From assembly GCA_002449845.1 (NCBI GenBank), contig DJXW01000030.1, positions 1 through 64,000 of the forward strand: 64,000 nucleotides of DNA. Reading direction: 5' to 3'. The position numbers and the translations under genes were made by a program. Source of the DNA: Prevotella sp. UBA6994 (lineage in GTDB: Bacteria > Bacteroidota > Bacteroidia > Bacteroidales > Bacteroidaceae). A model generated the notes under the pieces. That model saw only the letters and a program-made list of their open reading frames with translations, had not been told where the DNA came from and made no database searches. Below, one piece after another: positions 44,819 through 52,900 of this stretch (its first letter is position 1; every line of letters begins with the position of its first letter).

Positions 44819-45735
44819 TCTGACATGTTTTTTATATAAGGTAATACTATTGTTTCTTTGATTCCATAGAATCGTTGGGCATTTTCTCCCAAGAAGAGAG
44901 CCTTCTCACGTTCCGTAAGTTCTTGGCTCTTGCTGACAAAGTCGTATGACATCCGATAGGTAATGGCGGTGATGGTTCGTGGATAGTCGCTACCCCACAT
45001 CAGTTTGTCCATACCTACGAGGTCGGCTGCTTCTCGTATGGCTCTTATGGCTGAAGGGTAGGGGTAAAACTCTGAGTTGTATAACCAAGTGATTCCACCC
45101 GCTTCAATCATCACGTTTTCGTGAAGAGCCAATTTGATTTGTTCTTTCCATCCGTCTATCGTGGGCATTCCGAAATGGCCGATGGCTATTCGCAAACGTG
45201 GGCATTCGGCAATCACCTCTTCCAACTCTCTTACTTGCAAGTCGCCATCTGCAAGTGTGATGGAAAGAAATACGTCGTTTTCTTCCATCAGTCGGAATGC
45301 TTGAATCATTTCGGGCGTGTTCAGCATCACTCGCCTGTCATCAAGGATTAGTCGATGACCAGGAATGGCAATGCCTTGAAATCCTCGTTGTATCAAAGAA
45401 CGAATCTCTTCCACGATATTTTCTCCGAAGTAGTTGAACATACCGCATACCACGAAACGATTCGGGTAACGTTGTTGCACGTCGATTAGATAGTCGTTTT
45501 GGTTGCCGTCGATGAGCTCTTGCACCACTACGGCAGCTGAAACTTGCGCATAGTTCATGTTGGAGAGAAAAACCTCTGCCGAGTTGACGCTGTCAATCAT
45601 GAATGGAGGCAGCATCTGAACCTCTTCGCCTAAGAAGATAGAGCGTCCGTCTTTCATCGACCGTATTGGCTTCCCGTTCCAACTGGTGTCTTGTTTCAGC
45701 CACAAATGGCTATGTGCATCAATAATCGTCATCAT
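44815..45735 (-). CDS. Amidohydrolase-2 family lactonase (L-fucono/L-galactonolactonase-like)
   Basis: 306 residues from the ATG at 45733-45735 (MMTIIDAHSHLWLKQD); an upstream TTG would add three residues. The HxH metal motif is IDAHSHLWL, the barrel carries IAIGHFGMPTIDGW and the catalytic Asp lies in KLMWGSDYPRTI. Proteins of this family hydrolyse sugar lactones. The neighbours predict an L-galactonolactone or L-fuconolactone. The 24-base gap to the reductase gene upstream is filled by a TTCAATT heptad array. Confidence 0.85.
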   Translation of the reverse strand: MMTIIDAHSHLWLKQDTSWNGKPIRSMKDGRSIFLGEEVQMLPPFMIDSVNSAEVFLSNMNYAQVSAAVVVQELIDGNQNDYLIDVQQRYPNRFVVCGMFNYFGENIVEEIRSLIQRGFQGIAIPGHRLILDDRRVMLNTPEMIQAFRLMEENDVFLSITLADGDLQVRELEEVIAECPRLRIAIGHFGMPTIDGWKEQIKLALHENVMIEAGGITWLYNSEFYPYPSAIRAIREAADLVGMDKLMWGSDYPRTITAITYRMSYDFVSKSQELTEREKALFLGENAQRFYGIKETIVLPYIKNMSE

Positions 45736-45738
45736 AAT

Positions 45739-45766
45739 CTTCAATTTTCAATTTTCAATCTTCTAA
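45739..45766. repeat. TTCAATT heptad array between reductase and lactonase genes
   Basis: Four units of TTCAATT/TTCAATC fill the space between the stop of one operon gene and the start of the next; the array touches both coding ends. Confidence 0.8.
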
Positions 45767-46698
45767 GAGTTTTTCCATCTCACGCGCATTTGGTCTCCGA
45801 TGATAGCCCTAACCTCCTTCACCAATTGCTCGTCTAAAGGTTGATTCACATAGTCGATATTCTTCAGCACGTTTTGAGGATTGGCACTGCTGAATAAGGT
45901 CGTGGCTATACGTGGATTCAGACTGGTGGAATATTGGATTGCTAATTTCTCAATGGGATACCCCTTTTCTTGGCAATAGGCTGCAGCCTTGGCACAAGCT
46001 TCTTTCAATGAGGCAGGAGCAGGATGCCAATCGGGTGTACCACGTTGCGACAGAAGTCCCATAGAGAAAGGAGAGGCATTAATCACGCCAATTCCTCTTT
46101 CCTCAAAGAAATCCAAGTAGTCTAATAACATATCATCGTTCAGACTATAGTGGCAGAAGTTGAGAATACTCTCCACCGTTCCTTCCTCGGCGTGTTCTAT
46201 CACCCATTTCAGATTTTCGGGTTGCAAGTCTGTGATTCCCACATGTCGCACTACACCCTTGTTGCGCAGTTCCACCAAGGCAGGCAAGGTCTCGTCAACC
46301 ACTTGTTGCAGGTCGGCAAACTCCACATCGTGTACATTGATGAGGTCGATGTAATCAATGTGCAATCGTTCCATGCTCTCATACACACTCTCCGTGGCTC
46401 GCTTGGCAGAGTAGTCCCATGTGTTCACCCCATCCTTGCCGTATCTTCCCACTTTCGTAGAGAGATAATACTTGTCACGAGGAATGTCTTTTAAGGCTTT
46501 CCCCAATACGGTCTCCGCTTTCAAGTGTCCGTAGTAAGGAGAAACATCAATGAAGTTGATGCCGTTCTCAACTGCGGTGAATACCGCCTGAATGCCTTCT
46601 TCCTCTCGAATGCCGTGAAAAACGCCTCCCAATGAAGACGCTCCAAATCCTAAGTTGGACACACGCATTCCAGTCTTTCCTATTTCATTATAAACCAT
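45763..46698 (-). CDS. Aldo/keto reductase, L-galactose (or L-fucose) 1-dehydrogenase-like
   Basis: 311 residues. The tetrad is visible: Asp and Tyr in FIDVSPYYGHLKAE, Lys in YYLSTKVGRYG and His in INVHDVEFADL. The segment INASPFSMGLLSQRGTPDWH followed by PAPASLKEAC is strongly like plant L-galactose dehydrogenase (ASPLAMGLLTEQGPPEWHPA from memory). It should oxidise L-galactose or L-fucose to the 1,4- or 1,5-lactone for the lactonase encoded next. First gene of the operon; a TATTTTTG promoter element lies at 46727-46734. L-galactose is a terminal sugar of RG-II chain A. Confidence 0.87.
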   Translation of the reverse strand: MVYNEIGKTGMRVSNLGFGASSLGGVFHGIREEEGIQAVFTAVENGINFIDVSPYYGHLKAETVLGKALKDIPRDKYYLSTKVGRYGKDGVNTWDYSAKRATESVYESMERLHIDYIDLINVHDVEFADLQQVVDETLPALVELRNKGVVRHVGITDLQPENLKWVIEHAEEGTVESILNFCHYSLNDDMLLDYLDFFEERGIGVINASPFSMGLLSQRGTPDWHPAPASLKEACAKAAAYCQEKGYPIEKLAIQYSTSLNPRIATTLFSSANPQNVLKNIDYVNQPLDEQLVKEVRAIIGDQMRVRWKNS

Positions 46699-46726
46699 AA
46701 ATTAATTAAGTATTGTTGTTGTTTTT

Positions 46727-46734
46727 CAAAAATA
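46727..46734 (-). promoter_or_regulatory. Possible -7 promoter element of the reductase-lactonase-dehydrogenase operon
   Basis: The minus strand reads TATTTTTG, fitting TAnnTTTG, 29 bases before the reductase ATG. No matching upstream TTTG was found at 19-21 bases. Confidence 0.4.
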
Positions 46735-46862
46735 CACATTTACCCGGCATTGATTACGTTTTGAGCATAGATAATGGCATCCTCTAAGCTCCTTTTTTTC
46801 TTTCTAAATATCATATATCTAAATGTTTTCGTTTCTTTCTTACTTTGGCAAATTACAAATCG

Positions 46863-48371
46863 TTAATTATCAATTACCCATTTGCCCGTTTTACTAGGAC
46901 CTTCATAACGTACACCATATTGCTCTTTCAGGATTCGAAGGTCTTTCCTCAATGTAGTAAGACTAACCCCTATCATATCAGCGATTTCTTCGCGAGTAAT
47001 CGACGGATTTCCTTTGATATGTGCAATAATCATATCAAGTCGTTCTTGCGGAGACAACTTTTTGAGGACACTTTTCCTGTTTTTGGGGGCACTTTTGGGG
47101 GCACTTTTGGGGTTACTGCCCTCTATTCGTTTAATTGGGAGCACCAAGACGACCTCATCCACATCTAAGCGGTTGTCCAAAATAGGCTCACCCCAACCTA
47201 CCTCTTTCCAAGCCCCAAGTATCATTGGGAAACCAGAACCAAGGTTTTCACCATAGCCAATCATTCTTAGCATATTCTGCATCTTCGGATTACGGGCTTT
47301 TGATACGCCACCTTCGTAGATATCCTTCAGGGGCAGCATCAATAAGCCAGGATTGCGGAAAACCAGTCGGTCTTCATGCTTCTCAATCCGCAGCACGCCT
47401 GCCTCCAACAAAATATCAGCATGTATAATGGCGTTCGTAAATGCCTCACGCACGGCTTTATGCAGTGGTGTGTCATCTACTCGCTGAATACCTTCCATCC
47501 GGAATGGGCGTGGAAGGTCGAAGGTCACTTTTGGAATCACACGACTAAAGAACTGATACAAATTGTTCTCCCAACGTCCGTCGTAGGTTAATCGGTCACT
47601 ATAACGCTCTTCACCTATCAGATTGCAGAAGTCAATATAGTCCATCCTGAAGTTGGCAAATCGCTCTTGAATAGATAGTCCTTTGCCAAATATCATCAGT
47701 CCAGCCATCGTCAAGCCCTCTTTGCCAGTCTCTCTGTCAACGATATAGCCACCAAGATTCTTCAAAAAAGTCTTGTCGTCCACATCGTTCCATACATGTC
47801 CCTCATTTCGGAACTGAAACAGCGTGCGGTATCGGCGCAGTGTGTCTAAGTCAACATCATCCATGTCGTAATGTTCCATCAGTGCTCCGTCGTTTCCTCC
47901 CTCGTAGGAGTCACGAATCATTGCCCTCACCTGTTGTTCCGTGCAATGGAAGTCACCCTCATGGTTGCGCTTGAATGTATTCTTATAGACATTCTCATTC
48001 AGATAGACAGGCTTCATCCGCCAATCAGCCATCGGCACATGGATGCAGACAACTTGCATACCATCCATATTCACCACCTCCACATCACTATCTGTCAGGA
48101 TGTTGTCACTCACCTTATTACTATTGATGGTATTCCAGAAGTCCTTACGTATCTTTTCGGCATCATCAACACCTTCTATCCGATACCTCTTTGCAGGATA
48201 TTTTTCCTTCAAATCCTCAAAAACACCCAACAGAATGGTTCCACCCATCGTATTTGCAAAAGCAGAATAACTCATCCAAATCGACTTGGGAACATCCGTT
48301 TTGGCCAGTTTTGCTTCCAGCGTTAGGCGCTCGCCTTTTTGTAATAGCTTCTTTATCTTGTTCTTGTCCAT
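46863..48371 (-). CDS. AlbA/Schlafen-type ATP-binding transcriptional regulator with C-terminal HTH
   Basis: 502 residues from the ATG at 48369-48371 (MDKNKIKKLLQKGERLTLEA). Residues 1 to about 130 match the AlbA_2 (Schlafen AAA_4) domain: LTLEAKLAKTDVPKSIWMSY, MGGTILLGVFED, VVCIHVPMADWRMKPVY. Residues about 270-400 match the HATPase_c_4 partner: PLHKAVREAFTNAIIHAD and NPKMQNMLRMIGYGENLGSG. A Lys/Ser-rich linker (NPKSAPKSAPKNRKS) leads to a winged-helix: ITREEIADMIGVSLTTLRKDL. Such proteins are common, poorly understood DNA-binding ATPase-like regulators. A 45-codon open frame and a promoter lie just upstream. Its target is unknown. Confidence 0.87.
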   Translation of the reverse strand: MDKNKIKKLLQKGERLTLEAKLAKTDVPKSIWMSYSAFANTMGGTILLGVFEDLKEKYPAKRYRIEGVDDAEKIRKDFWNTINSNKVSDNILTDSDVEVVNMDGMQVVCIHVPMADWRMKPVYLNENVYKNTFKRNHEGDFHCTEQQVRAMIRDSYEGGNDGALMEHYDMDDVDLDTLRRYRTLFQFRNEGHVWNDVDDKTFLKNLGGYIVDRETGKEGLTMAGLMIFGKGLSIQERFANFRMDYIDFCNLIGEERYSDRLTYDGRWENNLYQFFSRVIPKVTFDLPRPFRMEGIQRVDDTPLHKAVREAFTNAIIHADILLEAGVLRIEKHEDRLVFRNPGLLMLPLKDIYEGGVSKARNPKMQNMLRMIGYGENLGSGFPMILGAWKEVGWGEPILDNRLDVDEVVLVLPIKRIEGSNPKSAPKSAPKNRKSVLKKLSPQERLDMIIAHIKGNPSITREEIADMIGVSLTTLRKDLRILKEQYGVRYEGPSKTGKWVIDN

Positions 48372-48406
48372 ATTTCTATAGCATTTCTTCCAGCCTAATA
48401 GTATTG

Positions 48407-48544
48407 TCAGCAATCATGCGCATTATCTATCCAAATCTTATTATACTGAGATTTAGTTACGTATTCTTCTGCCTCACAAGTATTCTGCTTGATGCCATTC
48501 ACATAGTAGAATGGATTCTTCATTCTAACACAGACTTTACTCAT
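48407..48544 (-). CDS. Possible 45-residue leader protein before the AlbA-type gene
   Basis: The ATG at 48542-48544 opens a frame reading MSKVCVRMKNPFYYVNGIKQ and ending ...NAHDC, 35 bases before the regulator. A TATTTTTG promoter element at 48568-48575 is placed exactly to transcribe it. Composition (charged, aromatic, three Cys) is protein-like rather than random. I recognise no family; it may be a leader peptide or chance. Confidence 0.35.
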   Translation of the reverse strand: MSKVCVRMKNPFYYVNGIKQNTCEAEEYVTKSQYNKIWIDNAHDC

Positions 48545-48567
48545 TCGAATCTGCCAAATCTTGACTA

Positions 48568-48575
48568 CAAAAATA
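48568..48575 (-). promoter_or_regulatory. Probable -7 promoter element for the AlbA-type gene
   Basis: The minus strand reads TATTTTTG. TTTG occurs 22 bases upstream on the same strand (48598-48601), slightly wider than the usual 19-21. The transcript would include the 45-codon frame and a leader of about 190 bases. Confidence 0.45.
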
Positions 48576-48720
48576 ACAAATTAATTGCAGACCATTGCAA
48601 AAACTGAGCGATAATGTGAAATATTTATGATTTTTTTGTGAGAATAATATCAACAACTCATTTCTCAATGTTCAACAACGTTCAATAATGTGCTGTTGGT
48701 TGATATATAGATTTGAGGAA

Positions 48721-48805
48721 CGTTGGTTCACATAGTGAGAAACCGTTGGTCACTATATAAGAAACCATCGGTTACTATGATGGTGACCGATGGTTACTCA
48801 TGATG
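48721..48805. repeat. Four degenerate 22-bp tandem repeats in the AlbA/esterase divergent region
   Basis: Units begin CGTTGGTTCACATAG (48721), CGTTGGTCACTATATAAG (48744), CATCGGTTACTATGATGG (48766) and CGATGGTTACTCATGATG (48788): spacing 23, 22 and 22. The shared part is GGT-(T)-ACTAT with A-rich ends. It lies 84-170 bases upstream of the esterase promoter. The remainder of this 590-base gap holds the features at 48407, 48568 and 48889 and otherwise shows nothing. Confidence 0.65.
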
Positions 48806-48888
48806 TTACTTGTTGTTACTTTGACCATTCCTTGACGTGTCTTAAAAAAGAAATATCCTTGGAAGATGATCTTTCCAAAAATAATGAT

Positions 48889-48896
48889 TACCTTTG
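48889..48896 (+). promoter_or_regulatory. Probable -7 promoter element of the acetylesterase gene
   Basis: TACCTTTG followed by CATGG matches TAnnTTTG and gives a 5' leader of about 60 bases. No upstream TTTG at standard spacing. Confidence 0.5.
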
Positions 48897-48961
48897 CATG
48901 GCTTAAAGATGGTGTTTGTTCACCGTAAAGGATATGTTTTACACATTAATTTCTTATTGAT

Positions 48962-49945
48962 ATGAATGTAATCATGAAGGCTTCTGTTTGTCAAAGATTT
49001 CAATGGCGGGTTTTGTTGTTGGTTGGAGCGTTCTTGTTCTCGTTTCAGTCTGTAAAAGCAATTCGACTAAACTACGAAAAGGAGAAAGACAATTCCACTG
49101 TGGTCATACTGACCGCAGGACAAAGCAATACCGACGGAAGGGTAAACAATAGCGAGTTGCCTGATTATATCCAAAGGGATAAGTATCGCTATTGCCAATG
49201 GAGCTTTGGCAGTGGTGTACATTCTGGCAACGGTCGTTTTGAATTGTTCTGGCCACGTATCTTCAACGAAAACAATCCTCATCGTTGGGCGTATGATGCG
49301 GTGGTATATTATGAGTTGGAGCAAATGTTACATCGTCCATTCTATGTCATCAAGGAGAGCTTGGGAGGAACCGCTATAGACACGCTTTGTCAGAGTACCA
49401 ACAACATGCACTGGAGCGCTTCACCCGCATATCTTGCGCATACAGCGGCGGCAGACAAAGGTGGAAAGTCATTGTTGAAAGCATTCACGGAGAATATTGC
49501 TGCTTGCCTTGATACATTGCAACGACTCCCAAACGGCTATGACATCAAACTCATGTTGTGGCATCAGGGAGAAAGTGACCGTTCGCAATCTGCCCATTAT
49601 TATGAAAACATGAAAGAATTGGTGGCGTATGTAAGGAATTTCTTGGTGGAGAAGACTGGGAGAAAGGAATATGCTCACTTGCCAATCGTCTGTGGCACTT
49701 TTTCTAAAAAAAGCAGGCAAGGTTCAGCAGAAGTGGCGCAAGCCTTATATCGCTTGCAAGCAGAAGATGCAGATTTCTATGTGGTGGATGCTTCTGATGC
49801 CACATTAGGAAAAGACCAAATCCATTTTGATGCTGCTGGTGCCGAATTGCTCGGAAAGAGAATGGCTGAAGTGGTGAAGAGAATAGTAGGAAAGAGGTCT
49901 TTTATTTCCCAAATAGCAGTCGGAACTGGCAGTGTTGCCAATTAG
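48962..49945 (+). CDS. Secreted sialate O-acetylesterase-type (SGNH) carbohydrate esterase
   Basis: 327 residues; start ATG 48962 or the in-frame ATG 48974, followed by a signal peptide (FLFSFQSVKA). The SGNH blocks are ILTAGQSNTDGR with the nucleophile Ser, LGGTAIDTL with the oxyanion Gly, LMLWHQGESDRS and DQIHFDAAGAELLG with the Asp/His pair. The domain matches carbohydrate esterases of the SASA type (CE6-like acetylxylan or pectin acetylesterases). RG-II and homogalacturonan carry acetyl groups, so removal of these is the likely job. It is monocistronic; its last 44 bases overlap the 3' end of the convergent topoisomerase gene. Confidence 0.87.
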   Translation: MNVIMKASVCQRFQWRVLLLVGAFLFSFQSVKAIRLNYEKEKDNSTVVILTAGQSNTDGRVNNSELPDYIQRDKYRYCQWSFGSGVHSGNGRFELFWPRIFNENNPHRWAYDAVVYYELEQMLHRPFYVIKESLGGTAIDTLCQSTNNMHWSASPAYLAHTAAADKGGKSLLKAFTENIAACLDTLQRLPNGYDIKLMLWHQGESDRSQSAHYYENMKELVAYVRNFLVEKTGRKEYAHLPIVCGTFSKKSRQGSAEVAQALYRLQAEDADFYVVDASDATLGKDQIHFDAAGAELLGKRMAEVVKRIVGKRSFISQIAVGTGSVAN

Positions 49946-51932
49946 AACAGCCGTAGGCAGTTTTTCCTTTTACGATAGTTCCTTTCCCACATTCTGGACA
50001 AGGCTTGCCGATGATTTCGTCGGAGAGCTTCAGCGTCATCTTCTTGGTTGTAGTTCGCTTGGTTTTCTTAGCCTTGACGTTCTCGTCGGTGGTAACGGTA
50101 ATCGGATGTGTATTGTTTTCTCTCAGTACATCGTTGACGATGGTGGTGATTTGTTGTTTCAGTTCGTCCACGAATTGAGCTGCATCATACTTGCGATGCT
50201 CGATGTCACGAAGTTTCTTTTCCCAGATACCCGTGAGTTCACAACTTTTCAGCAGTTCCTCCTTGATGGTGTCGATGAGCTCTATCCCTGTAGGAGTGGC
50301 AATGAGGTTTTTGCGTTCCCTTTTGATATAATGTCGTTTGAAAAGCGTCTCAATGATTCCAGCCCTTGACGAAGGTCTTCCTATGCCATTTTCTTTCAAT
50401 GCCGCACGTAGTTCCTCGTCTTCCACAAATTTTCCTGCCGTTTCCATGGCACGTAAGAGAGTGGCTTCGGTGTAAGGTTTGGGAGGGGTAGTACTTTTCT
50501 CCGTGAGTGTGGGTTGATGAGGACCACTTTCCCCCTTGGTAAAAGCAGGAAGTGTGCGCTCTTCATTCTCCTTCTTAGCCTCGTCCTCGTCTAATATCTT
50601 TTTGTCAGATTCGTAAACCGTTCTCCATCCAGGAGAGAGTATTTCCTTTCCAGTGGCCTTAAATTCTACCACGTCTTTGGTTGTTTCATCTTTCACTTCC
50701 CCCAACACAGTGGTAGTGGAAAATTTACAATCAGGATAGAATACCGCTACAAACCGCTTGGCAATCAAGTCGAATACATGGCGTTCCATGTCTGTAAGTG
50801 CAACGGGAGGAACACCCGTAGGGATAATGGCATGGTGGTCGGTTACTTTCGACGTGTCGAATACCTTCTTGGTCTTGGGTAGAGGCTTGCCACTTAATGC
50901 TTTCACGATTTGAGCGTATGGTTGGGTGTTGCCAAACGTCGTCTTGTAAAGACCGTTCATGATGGCAGGACATTTCGGGTAAACATCATCGGGCAGAAAT
51001 TGCGTATCTACACGTGGGTAAGTGGTGATTTTCTTTTCGTACAGACTTTGTATCAGGTTGAGTGTGGTTTCTGCCGAATAAGCAAATTTCCTGTTACATT
51101 CCACCTGTAGGGAAGTGAGGTCAAATAATCTTGGTGGAGCTTCCGTTCCCTTTTTCTTTTGTACGTCGGTAACGGTGAAAGTTTTTCCTTCTATGGTTGC
51201 AAAAGCCTTCTCGCCCTCTTCCTTACTGGTGAATTTACCCTTGGTAGCAGTAAACTGTGTGTCGCGGTAAATGGTAGCCAACACCCAATATGGCTCTGGT
51301 TTGAAGTTGTCTATTTCTTTTTGCCTACTGACAATCAGTGAAAGCGTAGGTGTTTGTACGCGCCCGATGCTCAGCACTTGTCTGTTTTGACCATACTTCA
51401 AAGTGTACAGTCGTGTGGCATTCATGCCTAATATCCAGTCGCCAATGGCGCGTGAAAGACCAGCCAGATACAATGGCTGGTATTCGGATTGGTCTTTCAG
51501 TTGTTGAAATCCCTCTGTGATTGCTTCGTCAGTCATGGAAGAAATCCACAGACGTTTCACCGGACATTTGGCTTGCGCCTTTTGCATCACCCATCGTTGG
51601 ATGAGTTCACCCTCTTGACCAGCGTCGCCACAATTGATGATTCCATCGGCATTTTGCATGAGGCGTTCGATGATGGCAAACTGTTTCTTGATGCCTTCAT
51701 CCTCAATGAGCTTGATGCCGAATCGTGGTGGCAACATGGGTAAAGATGCCAAGCTCCAGTGTTTCCAATTGGCAGTATAGTCGTGTGGTTCCTTCAATGT
51801 GCAGAGATGACCAAATGTCCATGTCACTTGATAACCATTGCCTTCCATGTAACCTGTTTTTGACGAGGTGGCACCGATGATTCTTGCGATGTCTCTTGCA
51901 ACGCTTGGCTTCTCTGCTATACAAACAATCAT
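49902..51932 (-). CDS. topB: DNA topoisomerase III (type IA)
   Basis: 676 residues. TOPRIM motifs are IAEKPSVARDIARIIGA with the acidic residue and NCGDAGQEGELIQRWVMQ; the active-site Tyr is in ITTYPRVDTQFLPDDVYP, and RVQTPTLSLIVSRQKEI and NGIGRPSSRAGIIETLFKR are standard blocks. The C-terminus has one zinc-finger-like CPECGKGTIVKG ... YGCSNWQHCQFRL. It should decatenate DNA and relax negative supercoils on single-stranded regions. Topoisomerase III genes also travel on Bacteroidales conjugative elements, but no element genes surround this one. It is 16 bases after the LUD gene and probably co-transcribed with it. Confidence 0.94.
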   Translation of the reverse strand: MIVCIAEKPSVARDIARIIGATSSKTGYMEGNGYQVTWTFGHLCTLKEPHDYTANWKHWSLASLPMLPPRFGIKLIEDEGIKKQFAIIERLMQNADGIINCGDAGQEGELIQRWVMQKAQAKCPVKRLWISSMTDEAITEGFQQLKDQSEYQPLYLAGLSRAIGDWILGMNATRLYTLKYGQNRQVLSIGRVQTPTLSLIVSRQKEIDNFKPEPYWVLATIYRDTQFTATKGKFTSKEEGEKAFATIEGKTFTVTDVQKKKGTEAPPRLFDLTSLQVECNRKFAYSAETTLNLIQSLYEKKITTYPRVDTQFLPDDVYPKCPAIMNGLYKTTFGNTQPYAQIVKALSGKPLPKTKKVFDTSKVTDHHAIIPTGVPPVALTDMERHVFDLIAKRFVAVFYPDCKFSTTTVLGEVKDETTKDVVEFKATGKEILSPGWRTVYESDKKILDEDEAKKENEERTLPAFTKGESGPHQPTLTEKSTTPPKPYTEATLLRAMETAGKFVEDEELRAALKENGIGRPSSRAGIIETLFKRHYIKRERKNLIATPTGIELIDTIKEELLKSCELTGIWEKKLRDIEHRKYDAAQFVDELKQQITTIVNDVLRENNTHPITVTTDENVKAKKTKRTTTKKMTLKLSDEIIGKPCPECGKGTIVKGKTAYGCSNWQHCQFRLLFGK

Positions 51933-51948
51933 TTCGTGTGATTCTAAA

Positions 51949-52590
51949 TTAATATCCTAAGTCTTCTCCTACTAATATAACAATGTGTCGTTTGGCAGGA
52001 TGAGACATACGCTGTATGCTGACATAATTGCAAATGGAGTCGGGCGATTTGCAATCATGACATGTGCCGTCAACCTGACAAGGAGTATTGAAGTTGAAAC
52101 GAGCCATGTTCCAAGGGGCAGCCGTGGAACGGGCGCGCTTGATGGCAGAATCTACGTCTTGACACACCTTATTCAAACCAACAACCAAGATAACATGCTC
52201 TGGTCCCCAAGTAATGGCAGCTACGCGGTTACCGTTTCCATCAATGTTGATGATGACACCATCCTCGCTGATAGCATTCACTGATGCCAAGTAGAAATCA
52301 CATTCAAACGCCTTTCTGTAAATGCGTATCTTGTCTTCTTGCGTGGTCACATCGTCGCGGTCGTAAACCTTGTAATTCCCGTTTTTCAAGAATTGCGTTA
52401 AGCCGATATCGCGAATGCTGTATGAACCTCCCCAAGAAATGCTGCTACCTTCAGGGATAATCTCCTTGACTTTGTTGATAACGTCTGCACCAGTAGGACA
52501 ATAGTAAGCGTCATAATGTCTCTTTTGTAAATTGGCAATCATTTTAGCTGCCAATTTGCCGTTTCTTATTTCACGAGGTGTTTGTTCCAT
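51949..52590 (-). CDS. LUD-domain (lactate-utilisation LutC-like) protein
   Basis: 213 residues, full length for a stand-alone LUD domain. Characteristic stretches are MIANLQKRHYDAYYCPTGAD, ISWGGSYSIRDIG, CDFYLASVNAISEDGVIINI, NGNRVAAITWGPEHVILVVG and the C-terminal Cys cluster CQVDGTCHDCKSPDSIC. LUD proteins take part in lactate oxidation complexes with iron-sulfur partners, but no LutA or LutB is nearby, so its function here is uncertain. A strong promoter (52644-52674) precedes it. It is first in a two-gene operon with topB. Confidence 0.85.
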   Translation of the reverse strand: MEQTPREIRNGKLAAKMIANLQKRHYDAYYCPTGADVINKVKEIIPEGSSISWGGSYSIRDIGLTQFLKNGNYKVYDRDDVTTQEDKIRIYRKAFECDFYLASVNAISEDGVIINIDGNGNRVAAITWGPEHVILVVGLNKVCQDVDSAIKRARSTAAPWNMARFNFNTPCQVDGTCHDCKSPDSICNYVSIQRMSHPAKRHIVILVGEDLGY

Positions 52591-52643
52591 GGTATATGTA
52601 TTATATGGTGTAAATAATGTTATGAGAAACTACTTTGACCATA

Positions 52644-52674
52644 CAAATATAGGAACATTTTGTGAAAAGCCAAA
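52644..52674 (-). promoter_or_regulatory. Consensus promoter of the LUD-topB operon
   Basis: On the minus strand TTTG at 52674-52671, then 19 bases, then TATATTTG at 52651-52644: both elements and spacing match the Bacteroidota vegetative promoter. Start codon 54 bases downstream. The rest of this 310-base AT-rich gap holds the dyad and promoter at 52829-52872. Confidence 0.75.
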
Positions 52675-52828
52675 ACTCTTGTCGTTAAAAAAATAAATCA
52701 CATACGAATGCTTGATTTAATACAAGAGACGTTGAAATATGGTTTATCATTATTTGTTTATTGGTTGTAATTGTAAATGATTAATTATATAACGATATTT
52801 TATTAATAAGTTTTAAATTCAAATAATT

Positions 52829-52872
52829 AATTAACATTTATGTGTTAATTATTTAATAGTTTTGTATCTTTG
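52829..52872 (+). promoter_or_regulatory. Promoter and 8-bp dyad of the histidine kinase gene
   Basis: TATCTTTG at 52865-52872 is a -7 match. AATTAACA (52829-52836) and TGTTAATT (52843-52850) form a perfect dyad over the -33 region, a possible operator, perhaps for the response regulator of the pair. Confidence 0.5.
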
Positions 52873-52900
52873 CGTAGTCAATTCCAATAAGTAGCTTAAT

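Noticed and set aside
49902..51932. topB as a marker of an integrated conjugative element
   Set aside because: No tra, mob, integrase or tet-like genes surround it and it shares a promoter with a LUD gene; a chromosomal housekeeping copy is likelier.
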